11,062 nucleotides of DNA from DASRAJ01 sp039920305 (GTDB lineage: Bacteria > Bacteroidota > Bacteroidia > Chitinophagales > UBA10324), in the NCBI GenBank assembly GCA_039920305.1, contig JBDSEA010000089.1:1-11062 (forward strand), in the 5' to 3' direction. The notes below the pieces were generated by a model. That model saw nothing but the letters and a program-made list of their open reading frames with translations. It was not told where the DNA came from and made no database searches. Positions 1 through 6,001 of this stretch are shown here, one piece after another (position 1 is the first letter of the stretch; each line of letters starts with the position of its first letter). The translations under genes and the position numbers were made by a program.

Positions 1-626
1 GAGTTTTTGCGTATACCACCAAAACTATTATCATATATGATGTTGGTAAGCGATTGATAAGCACTCATGCTTAAAAAAAAACGGTTCGAAATATCCTCCT
101 GCGCTCCAATGCAAATACCGAAGTCAAAGTTTTTTACAATTTTATTTGTAAAAGTGTTGGAGAAAGAAAATGTTGTATCAGTGCCATAAGCAGTTCCATT
201 CTCAAAGAGATGCCGGCGCACAACATATCCTGCCTGTATTCCTCCCTTGACGGTGAAATGATGAATGTTGTAGCCAAACCATATAGGCAAGCTTAAATAG
301 TCGAGCCGGGTCCTTAGTATATCAACACAATGGCTGCTACCGGTGTCAAGTACGCAATTAACGCTATTTTCAGTTATCTTTCCTTGCTGAAGAAGAAAAT
401 TCAACTCCGCCAAAAGGTGAATACGATTGTTCAATTTATATTCAGTAAAAACACCGGATTGAAAACAGAATAAGGGATCACTTTGGGTTACTGTGTTTAT
501 TATGGTGGGTAATTTTAACGAAATATAACTTAATCCTGCGCGGGCAGAAATGCCTGCGCCAGTGAATTGTGCAGAGGCAGCAATAGAAAAAATAGTAAGT
601 GAAGTAAAAAGCAATAAGGTTTTCAT
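1..626 (-). CDS. PorT-like outer-membrane beta-barrel protein, partial (3' end outside window)
   Basis: Reading the minus strand from the ATG at 626 gives 208 codons with no stop before the window edge, so the C-terminus is missing. The N-terminus (MKTLLLFTSLTIFSIAASAQ) is a clear Sec signal peptide with probable cleavage between Ala19 and Gln20. The mature part is made of alternating polar/hydrophobic strands with aromatic ends, for example around LDYLSLPIWFGYNI and the following VKGGIQAGYVV. This pattern is typical of the outer membrane beta-barrel families (PorT-like, PF13568 type) of Bacteroidota. It should sit in the outer membrane; substrate or partner is unknown. Its ATG overlaps the stop of the upstream PKD-like gene (ATGA), so the two are probably translated from one mRNA and may act together. 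The family assignment is from recalled pattern, not a search. Confidence 0.8.
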   Translation of the reverse strand, partial: MKTLLLFTSLTIFSIAASAQFTGAGISARAGLSYISLKLPTIINTVTQSDPLFCFQSGVFTEYKLNNRIHLLAELNFLLQQGKITENSVNCVLDTGSSHCVDILRTRLDYLSLPIWFGYNIHHFTVKGGIQAGYVVRRHLFENGTAYGTDTTFSFSNTFTNKIVKNFDFGICIGAQEDISNRFFLSMSAYQSLTNIIYDNSFGGIRKN

Positions 627-1339
627 GGTTTGGAAGTAGGTGTCCCCGGCATTCCGTTACTAACATTAATTGTTTGTGATATATTGCTGCAAAAGCCACT
701 GCCGCCTACCGTTAAGGTACAGCTTCCTGCACTGCCAGGCGAAGTGATGGTGGCTGATGTGCCCGAGGTGTAAACAGTTGCAGGAGTACTGGTTCCATTT
801 ATTTTCCAACCCGAACAAAGTATTTGCCAGCTATAACTCGGGGTACTCATACTACCCGAGGGATTGACTGTAAACGTCGCATTGGTATTTAACCCACAAA
901 TATCAGATGCGCTTAGCGTGGTCCCTACAACTTTAACTGTTCCTGATCCCTGATCAACTATCTGCGAGAGATAATTTTTAATTTCAACAGTATACGTTTG
1001 GGTGGCATTGCATGTTGCTTGACTCCCCGCTTGCAGAGTTACGAGAAAAGTGTGATTACCTGAAGCTGCATTAACTTGGGAACCATTAAAAAATAATACA
1101 CCATCTATAAATACACTAAAACCGGAAATGGTGCAGGTAGAACAAGAGGGCTGGGTGTTGGGCGTAAGAGTAACAGTGTAGTTGCCACCCGCAGTGTTCC
1201 ATGTTCCCGAACCACTCGTGAAAGTATAGCCCCGAGATAAATTCGTAGTAACATTCTGCCCATCAAAAGTTAAGGAGGCAACAGAGTTTTTTGCGAAAAG
1301 CAACGCAAAGATTGATGTAATAAAGATTAATTTTTTCAT
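623..1339 (-). CDS. Secreted PKD/Ig-like domain protein of unknown function
   Basis: This 238-residue protein begins with a Lys-Lys signal peptide (about residues 1-22, probable cleavage near SVAS). The mature part is rich in Ser, Thr, Gly and Asn with seven Cys, as in extracellular beta-sandwich proteins. Residues about 150-228 match the style of Bacteroidota PKD-like repeats: a YSW motif (169-171), then GW (177-178) and a GTS segment (182-184), a central TVY strand, then SCTLTV and a Cys-Ser-Asn turn near 217-219. Residues about 25-140 look like a second, less typical beta domain with a CSTC pair at 66-69. I see no gliding-type T9SS C-terminal sorting domain; the protein ends soon after the PKD-like domain. 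The stop overlaps the ATG of the barrel gene, which suggests a surface pair (protein plus outer-membrane anchor or channel). That pairing is inference; the specific function is unknown. Confidence 0.8.
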   Translation of the reverse strand: MKKLIFITSIFALLFAKNSVASLTFDGQNVTTNLSRGYTFTSGSGTWNTAGGNYTVTLTPNTQPSCSTCTISGFSVFIDGVLFFNGSQVNAASGNHTFLVTLQAGSQATCNATQTYTVEIKNYLSQIVDQGSGTVKVVGTTLSASDICGLNTNATFTVNPSGSMSTPSYSWQILCSGWKINGTSTPATVYTSGTSATITSPGSAGSCTLTVGGSGFCSNISQTINVSNGMPGTPTSKP

Positions 1340-1423
1340 ATGGATTGATTTAGATTGTTAAATGAATAAATAGTGCGAATTGCATGCTTCGGCAAATTGA
1401 AATTGTATTGTAGATATAAACCC

Positions 1424-1455
1424 AAAGCACTCTTGGTTATTTCCAGAAGTGCTTT
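1424..1455. terminator. Terminator-like hairpin in gene-poor region
   Basis: AAAGCACT (1424-1431) pairs with AGTGCTTT (1448-1455), and the inner TGG/CCA (1434-1436 with 1443-1445) pairs too, leaving a six-base loop. The arms begin with A and end with T on both strands, as in bidirectional intrinsic terminators, but the T-run is only four bases on the plus strand and there is no clear gene on either side to terminate. It could equally be a structured leader of the PKD-like transcript or part of a lost gene's end. Confidence 0.35.
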
Positions 1456-1650
1456 TGAAAATAGCGACAGTCCTTTGCCTTGGTATGAAGAGTGGAATTG
1501 AAAAAATAAAAAGTGATCTGCATGTAAAGCCAAACCACTTCGAGAAAAATTTACTTCGCTCTTGCTGATTGTCAGAAAGGACTCCTTTAGAGAAAAAGTG
1601 GTAAGAGAATTTACAACACAACGATTGCCATTGCAGCTTGCAGAAAACTC

Positions 1651-1661
1651 GGGGGGGGGGG
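1651..1661. repeat. Homopolymer tract G11
   Basis: Eleven consecutive G in an AT-rich stretch. On the minus strand it is C11 and falls at codons 7-11 of a 107-codon open frame starting at 1681. Long mononucleotide G/C tracts near a start codon are a known slippage type of phase-variation switch in some bacteria, but here the frame does not look like a real protein. A sequencing or assembly artefact is also possible. Confidence 0.6.
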
Positions 1662-1673
1662 TAACTGAGAAGC

Positions 1674-1687
1674 GAAATCATGATTTC
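1674..1687. repeat. Perfect 14-bp palindrome
   Basis: GAAATCATGATTTC reads the same on both strands. It lies 12 bases after the G11 tract and about 280 bases before the ABC ATPase start. It could be a dimeric regulator site or chance; nothing else in the window repeats it. Confidence 0.3.
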
Positions 1688-1800
1688 AATTGAGGCGTAA
1701 TGCTAAGCAATCGCTTTCATACTTGCAACTATTATTGAATAATATTTCTTGCTCTGTGAAGTAAAAAAATATTTCAAGCCGCATTTGACACCAGACTTGC

Positions 1801-1832
1801 TTTTAAGTGGTGGCACAACTTGCTTACATTTT
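1801..1832 (+). promoter_or_regulatory. Candidate Bacteroidota-type promoter for the ABC genes
   Basis: TACATTTT (1825-1832) matches 7 of 8 positions of the TAnnTTTG -7 element of Bacteroidota, and TTTT (1801-1804) lies 20 bases upstream in place of the usual TTTG. It would start transcription near 1838, upstream of both the decayed copy and the real ABC start. The region is T-rich, so a chance match is quite possible. Confidence 0.2.
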
Positions 1833-1851
1833 CTCCAACTTTCTTTAAGTC

Positions 1852-1926
1852 ATGTTCTTTCTTTCATTCCAAAACATTTATAAAAACTTTGCACCTACCA
1901 ATGCATTGGATGTTGAAATTAATTTT
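1852..1926 (+). pseudogene. Decayed copy of the 5' end of the ABC ATPase gene
   Basis: From the ATG at 1852, 50 of 60 bases match the first 20 codons of the ABC ATPase at 1965 without a gap. The conceptual peptide (MFFLSFQNIYKNFAPTNALD) parallels MPFLSLQNIHKNFAATHALD. After GAT the copy continues with GTT GAA, which resembles codons 26-27 (GTG GAG) of the real gene, as if five codons between two GATG repeats had been lost. No Walker A or any later ABC motif follows. The frame runs out of phase into the real gene and stops at 2029-2031. This is best read as a remnant of a duplicated or paralogous ATPase gene. Confidence 0.7.
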
Positions 1927-1964
1927 CACTCTTTCCTTTTCTATCTTTACAGTTATTCTCAAGC

Positions 1965-2864
1965 ATGCCCTTCCTTTCACTCCAAAACATCCATAAAAAC
2001 TTTGCAGCTACCCATGCACTTGATGGCGTGAGCTTCGATGTGGAGCAGCAAAGTGTTTTCGGGATGCTTGGGCCAAATGGAGCAGGTAAAACAACTGCCA
2101 TCAGGATCATCACCACCATTTTAAAACCGGACAGCGGCGAGGTCATTTTCAATGGTCACAGGCTTCGGGAAAATCATGTTGAGGAGATGGGTTACATGCC
2201 CGAAGAGCGGGGATTGTACAAGAAGATGAAGGTGTGGGAGCAGCTTGTTTATCTGGCACAGCTTAAAGGCTTAACTCAACGTGATGCGAAAAAGAAGGTG
2301 TTTGAATGGATGGAAAAATTCGGGATCAGGGACTGGTGGAACAAAAAGATCCAGGAGCTGTCCAAGGGAATGAGCCAGAAGGTGCAGTTCATTGCAACCA
2401 TTTTGCACGAGCCGAAACTCATTATTCTTGATGAGCCCTTCTCCGGACTGGATCCTGTGAACTCACGTTTGATAGAAGAAGTGATCCAGGAGCTGAGAGA
2501 AAAAGGCGCCACCATTATTTTCTCAACACACCGCATGGAGCAGGTAGAAGAAATTTGTGAGAGTATCATTCTCATCAACAAGGGACATGTGGTGCTGAAT
2601 GGCAGAGTGGCTGACATCAAGCAGCAATTCAAAAAGCATGAATACAGAGTTCACTATGCAGGCACGCTGCCCCGGTTACCGGAGCATTTTCCACTTATCA
2701 GGCAAGTGGATCATGTGCTGGTCATGAAGGTTGATGGGCTGTCAACAGGAAATGACCTGTTGCGTGAGTTGATCAATCACGAGGTTCAGGTGATTTCATT
2801 TAACGAGATACTGCCAACACTTAATGAAATTTTTATCGGTCAGGTTGAAGAACAAAAATCATGA
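1965..2864 (+). CDS. ABC transporter ATP-binding protein, NatA-like (ABC-2 type exporter)
   Basis: This 299-residue cytoplasmic ATPase would power the ABC-2 permease encoded next. All motifs are intact: Walker A GPNGAGKT at 36-43, the Q-loop replaced by YMPEERGLY near 77-85 as is usual in this subfamily, signature LSKGMSQ at 132-138, Walker B LIILDEP at 152-158 with D-loop SGLDP, and switch His189 in STHR. About 90 residues follow the nucleotide-binding domain, similar to the C-terminal extension (DUF4162 type) of NatA-like ATPases. The start at 1965 places the first beta-strand (FLSLQNIHKNF) at the usual distance from Walker A. There is no good Shine-Dalgarno. Its stop overlaps the permease ATG (ATGA), so the two are translationally coupled. 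NatA suggests sodium or drug export by analogy, but the substrate cannot be read from the sequence. Confidence 0.93.
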   Translation: MPFLSLQNIHKNFAATHALDGVSFDVEQQSVFGMLGPNGAGKTTAIRIITTILKPDSGEVIFNGHRLRENHVEEMGYMPEERGLYKKMKVWEQLVYLAQLKGLTQRDAKKKVFEWMEKFGIRDWWNKKIQELSKGMSQKVQFIATILHEPKLIILDEPFSGLDPVNSRLIEEVIQELREKGATIIFSTHRMEQVEEICESIILINKGHVVLNGRVADIKQQFKKHEYRVHYAGTLPRLPEHFPLIRQVDHVLVMKVDGLSTGNDLLRELINHEVQVISFNEILPTLNEIFIGQVEEQKS

Positions 2865-4141
2865 GCAAAATTCCCATCATCATCCGCCGTGAGTACACTA
2901 CCAGGGTGCGAAGCCGGGTATTTCTCATTGTAACTTTCCTGATGCCGCTGATACTTGCTGGTTTCACTTTTGTACCCGTGCTCATTTTTAAATACGGGGG
3001 TGATGTGGATAAAGTGGCGGTAATTGATCAGTCGAAAATGTTTGAAGGAAAATTAGAGAGCAGCGAAAGGCTCATCTTCGGCTTCTACAATTCAGATTAT
3101 GATTCGATGAAGAAGCGATATGCTGATAAAGGTTTTACCGGTGTGCTTTTTATTCCCGGTTCCTTTCAGGCGGATCATCCCGGTGGTATAGAATATTTTT
3201 CAAATGATCAGTTAGGTCTTGGAACGGAAAGCGTGATCACTGACCAGCTGACTAAAGTGGTAACCCGCCTGCGGTTGGAGAAAGTGAGTGTAACGCCGGA
3301 GATTATTGAACAGCTCAGTGAACCGGTCAGGCTTAACACGGTTATCGGTGAGAAAAAAGGTAACACCGGAGCTGCTGCTGCTGTGGGTTACATCAGCGGA
3401 TTTCTGCTATACTTTTTACTCATCATTTACGGTACCCAGGTAATGCGGGGAGTAATTGAGGAAAAATCCAGCCGCATTGCCGAAGTCATTGTGTCTTCGG
3501 TGAAGCCCTTTGAACTGATGCTTGGAAAAATCATAGGTATCGCTCTTCTTGGACTCACCCAATTCGCCGTATGGATCCTGATGGGTTTTATAACGGTCAG
3601 CGTGTTGCATGGGATAGTGGGTGACACTTCTGCGATGCAGCAGGTACAAAACCCCGGCGGCATGAATTCGCCTTCACCCGGACTGATCAACGCTGTGAGC
3701 ATCTTAAACGAATCACTTAATACGCTCCCCCTCGCCTTGATCATTTTTGGAACCATATTTTTTTTCCTTGGCGGGTATCTTCTTTATGCATCTGTGTTTG
3801 CTGCACTTGGAGCTGCTTCAGGGGATGAGGGCGACCAGTCGCTCACCTTTATTGCTACTACTCCAATCATCATTTCCTTCTTCCTTGCCATTAATGCGAT
3901 GAACGCACCCAATAGCCGCCTGTCAGTTTTCTCCTCTCTTTTTCCCTTCTCTTCACCGATCGTAATGACCACCCGCCTTGCATACAATCCACCCATGTGG
4001 CAGGTTCTGCTCTCCATGGTGTTTTTGATTCTCGGGTTTATTTTTATGGTGGGGGTAGCAGGAAAAATTTACCGGACCGGAATCCTGATGTATGGCAAAA
4101 AGAGCTCACTGAAGGAAATGATTAAATGGGTGAGGTACTAA
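2861..4141 (+). CDS. ABC-2 type transporter permease, NatB-like
   Basis: This 426-residue inner-membrane protein is the membrane partner of the upstream ATPase. It has the NatB/YhaP layout: a cytoplasmic RREYTTRVRS start, a first membrane helix at about 19-44, an extracytoplasmic domain of about 125 residues (45-170), then five to six helices. These lie roughly at 171-195, 221-250, 288-318, 327-347, 355-372 and 381-402. The conserved GVIEEKSSRIAEV segment at 197-209, after the second helix, is characteristic of ABC2_membrane_3 permeases and is thought to contact the ATPase. The acidic GDEGDQS loop at 321-327 is also typical. No break or missing segment is seen. Fifty-seven bases separate it from the likely start of the next gene, so all three genes may share a transcript. 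The exported substrate is unknown. Confidence 0.92.
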   Translation: MSKIPIIIRREYTTRVRSRVFLIVTFLMPLILAGFTFVPVLIFKYGGDVDKVAVIDQSKMFEGKLESSERLIFGFYNSDYDSMKKRYADKGFTGVLFIPGSFQADHPGGIEYFSNDQLGLGTESVITDQLTKVVTRLRLEKVSVTPEIIEQLSEPVRLNTVIGEKKGNTGAAAAVGYISGFLLYFLLIIYGTQVMRGVIEEKSSRIAEVIVSSVKPFELMLGKIIGIALLGLTQFAVWILMGFITVSVLHGIVGDTSAMQQVQNPGGMNSPSPGLINAVSILNESLNTLPLALIIFGTIFFFLGGYLLYASVFAALGAASGDEGDQSLTFIATTPIIISFFLAINAMNAPNSRLSVFSSLFPFSSPIVMTTRLAYNPPMWQVLLSMVFLILGFIFMVGVAGKIYRTGILMYGKKSSLKEMIKWVRY

Positions 4142-4198
4142 GATTACTGTTGTAGTTTTTAAATAGGAATGCACAAACAACAATTTATAAAAGGTGAG

Positions 4199-5254
4199 AT
4201 GAAAATAAGGTTAATTTCAATTTCGGTGGCTGGTTTGATTATACTTGGCGGAATTTCTCTTTTCAACATCCAGTGTAAACCGAAAAATGAGGCTGAAAAT
4301 AATAATGAAGATTCCGTGATGACAAATACCCAATCCGCCATCCGGATTTCTCAGGCGAATGTGCCTGACTTCAATGCTGACTCGGCCTACCTGTTTATTG
4401 CAAAGCAGGTTTCATTTGGCCCCCGGATTCCCGGAACTCCTGCTCAAACAAAATGCGCTGACTGGATTACAGCAGAGGTCAGAAAGCTTACAACTACAAT
4501 GTATGTTCAGGATTTAAAAGTTGAATTGTGGAATCATCGGATTGTTCCTTGTATCAACATCATTGCTTCATTTAACCCTGATCAGAAAAAAAGAATTCTT
4601 CTATGTACCCATTGGGATACCCGGCCATGGAGTGACCGCGATTCTTTATACCCAAAAAAAACATTTGACGGAGCTGATGATGGCGGAAGCGGTGTTGGAG
4701 TGTTGCTTGAAATTGCCCGTCAGCTTTCAGCACAACCGGCAAAGGCAGGAATTGATATTGTATTTCTGGATGTAGAGGATTATGGTCCGCCTGTGTGGGA
4801 TCCCCAATCCACAAATGAAGAAGTGAATGGCTACTGCCTTGGAACACAGCAGTGGGCAAATACGCCTCACGTTCCTGACTACCGTGCCTACTTCGGAATT
4901 CTACTCGACATGGTCGGCGCAAAAAATGCAACCTTTCCTCAGGAAGGTGTTTCATTGCTTTATGCGCCGAGTGTAGTTCAAAAAGTGTGGGATATTGCAC
5001 GGGCATTGGGCAACTCCAATTATTTCGTGAATGAAAAAGGACCTTCTATAACTGATGATCATACGTTTGTGAATTCGATCAATGGAACTCCAACGATTGA
5101 CATCATTAATATGGATCGCACCACCAAAAACGGTTTCGCAAAACACTGGCATACCCAGAATGATGATATGAGCATCATTGACAGAAATACGTTAAAGGCT
5201 GTGGGTCAAACGCTCTTGCAGGTTGTATATCGAGAGCCTGTAGCATCAATGTAA
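4199..5254 (+). CDS. Exported M28-family glutaminyl-peptide cyclotransferase (glutaminyl cyclase-like)
   Basis: The protein (351 residues from this start) has the M28 fold typical of animal-type glutaminyl cyclases, which turn N-terminal Gln into pyroglutamate. Visible motifs are CTHWDTRPWSD (His138), GADDGGSG (metal Asp161), FLDVEDYG (Glu193 as general acid/base, Asp194 as metal ligand), LLDMVGAKN (Asp237), ITDDHTF (Asp286/287) and HWHTQNDD (Trp317, metal His318). The Trp-His pair and single-zinc pattern favour cyclase over aminopeptidase. I chose ATG 4199 because AAAGGTGAG precedes it and the protein then opens with a proper signal sequence (MKIRLISISVAGLIILGG). Cys26 after LFNIQ could be lipidated, although the lipobox is loose. 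An in-frame ATG at 4169 would add ten residues. It should act in the periplasm, perhaps membrane-anchored. A general M28 aminopeptidase is the alternative. Confidence 0.82.
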   Translation: MKIRLISISVAGLIILGGISLFNIQCKPKNEAENNNEDSVMTNTQSAIRISQANVPDFNADSAYLFIAKQVSFGPRIPGTPAQTKCADWITAEVRKLTTTMYVQDLKVELWNHRIVPCINIIASFNPDQKKRILLCTHWDTRPWSDRDSLYPKKTFDGADDGGSGVGVLLEIARQLSAQPAKAGIDIVFLDVEDYGPPVWDPQSTNEEVNGYCLGTQQWANTPHVPDYRAYFGILLDMVGAKNATFPQEGVSLLYAPSVVQKVWDIARALGNSNYFVNEKGPSITDDHTFVNSINGTPTIDIINMDRTTKNGFAKHWHTQNDDMSIIDRNTLKAVGQTLLQVVYREPVASM

Positions 5255-5314
5255 TTGTTATTCCGGCGCTGAGGAAATTTTTACATTTACTTCTCTAAAA
5301 AAACAGAACCAACT

Positions 5315-5851
5315 ATGATCACCCAGCCTTTCTCCTTCAAAAAATGGATTGATGACAACCGCGATAAGCTAAAGCCGCCGGTAGGAAATCAGCAGGTATA
5401 TAAGGGAAATAACAACTTTATCGTGATGGTAGTGGGCGGGCCAAATTCCCGGAAGGATTATCACTATAATGAAACTGAAGAATTTTATTATCAGCTCGAA
5501 GGGAATATCGTGGTGAAGATTATTGACGATGGAAAATTCGTTGACATCCCGATCAACGAAGGTGATATTTTTCTTCTTCCACCCAATACTCCTCATTCAC
5601 CGCAGCGCGGACAAGGTACCATTGGACTTGTAATGGAAGTTTACCGGCCCGGCAGGCAGGATGGGTTTCAATGGTATTGTGAAAATTGCGGCAATCTGCT
5701 TCATGAAACAAAAGTTCCGGTGAATGATATTGTAAAAGATTTGCCCGTGGTCATGGATCAGTTTTATGCCTCAAATGATTTACGCACGTGTAAAAAATGC
5801 GGGAGCGTAATGGAGCCGCCGAAAAAACCAACAGTAAACGCTGAAAGCTAA
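5315..5851 (+). CDS. haaO: 3-hydroxyanthranilate 3,4-dioxygenase
   Basis: This 178-residue cupin enzyme opens the ring of 3-hydroxyanthranilate with O2; the product cyclises by itself to quinolinate, the precursor of NAD. The cupin iron ligands His50 and Glu56 (in YHYNETEEFYYQLEG) and His94 (in PPNTPHSPQR) are present, as are substrate-binding Arg46, Arg98 and Glu108. The C-terminus carries the rubredoxin-like metal site of the bacterial enzymes, with Cys pairs at 122/125 and 159/162. Length and residue spacing match the bacterial form. The gene starts 60 bases after the M28 gene. A TACATTTA (5282-5289) resembles the Bacteroidota -7 element, but no well-placed -33 partner is clear. kynU follows after a palindromic spacer, and all three genes of this step series are on the same strand. 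Cytoplasmic. Confidence 0.95.
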   Translation: MITQPFSFKKWIDDNRDKLKPPVGNQQVYKGNNNFIVMVVGGPNSRKDYHYNETEEFYYQLEGNIVVKIIDDGKFVDIPINEGDIFLLPPNTPHSPQRGQGTIGLVMEVYRPGRQDGFQWYCENCGNLLHETKVPVNDIVKDLPVVMDQFYASNDLRTCKKCGSVMEPPKKPTVNAES

Positions 5852-5856
5852 AATCA

Positions 5857-5887
5857 TTTTTTAATTGCTCCTACTGCAATTAAGAAA
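5857..5887. promoter_or_regulatory. AT-rich palindrome / hairpin between haaO and kynU
   Basis: TTAATTGC (5861-5868) and GCAATTAA (5876-5883) are a perfect inverted repeat around a seven-base centre. Counting one G-U pair and three more T-A pairs outside, the RNA stem reaches 12 bp (5857-5868 with 5876-5887). It starts six bases after the haaO stop. There is no T-run behind the stem, so it is not a standard intrinsic terminator. It could be an operator for kynU-kmo, an mRNA processing/stability element, or a weak terminator. Confidence 0.5.
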
Positions 5888-5905
5888 ACCCTATTACAGG
5901 AAAAA

Positions 5906-6001
5906 ATGATTGCTGCAAATACGGAGACTTATGTTTGCAGAAAATGTTGTTGCTGCAAACATGCACTTCGAAAATTCACAGTCCCTCGCACAATCTCTTG
6001 A
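5906..6001 (+). other. Short Cys-rich open frame overlapping the kynU start (possible leader peptide)
   Basis: An ATG at 5906 preceded by AGG (5898-5900, five bases upstream) opens a 31-codon frame that overlaps kynU out of phase and ends with TGA at 5999-6001. It encodes five Cys, four of them adjacent (residues 11 and 14-17). It has a better ribosome site than kynU itself. The overlapping kynU coding could produce the Cys run by chance, so translation is unproven. Confidence 0.2.

Larger units (their letters stand above)
1340..1964. other. Long intergenic region without a convincing gene
   Basis: These 625 bases separate the divergent PKD-like and ABC ATPase genes. Open frames of 65 and 107 codons exist on the minus strand, but their translations are rich in Phe, Ser and Cys without domain character, so I do not call them. 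The region holds a hairpin (1424-1455), a run of eleven G (1651-1661), a perfect 14-bp palindrome (1674-1687) and a decayed copy of the ABC ATPase 5' end (from 1852). Promoters for both flanking genes must lie here. A weak Bacteroidota-like candidate for the minus gene has TTTG at 1423-1426 and a 7-of-8 match to TAnnTTTG at 1393-1400, but the 22-base spacer is slightly long and the TTTG overlaps the hairpin. Confidence 0.7.

Noticed and set aside
1336..1533. 65-codon minus-strand frame overlapping the start of the PKD-like gene
   Set aside because: Overlaps the other spurious frame and the true start of the secreted protein; the translation has no recognisable character.
1358..1681. 107-codon minus-strand frame upstream of the PKD-like gene
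   Set aside because: No signal, domain or conserved motif; unusual Phe/Ser/Cys composition; contains the C11 tract and ends in the promoter region of the next gene. Probably a chance frame in AT-rich DNA.
4169..4198. Upstream ATG for the M28 gene
   Set aside because: It would place ten mostly polar residues before the signal sequence; the ATG at 4199 has a purine-rich ribosome site and the normal signal-peptide start.
4572..5006. 144-codon minus-strand frame opposite the M28 gene
   Set aside because: Shadow of a gene whose own frame carries all catalytic motifs of the M28 family.
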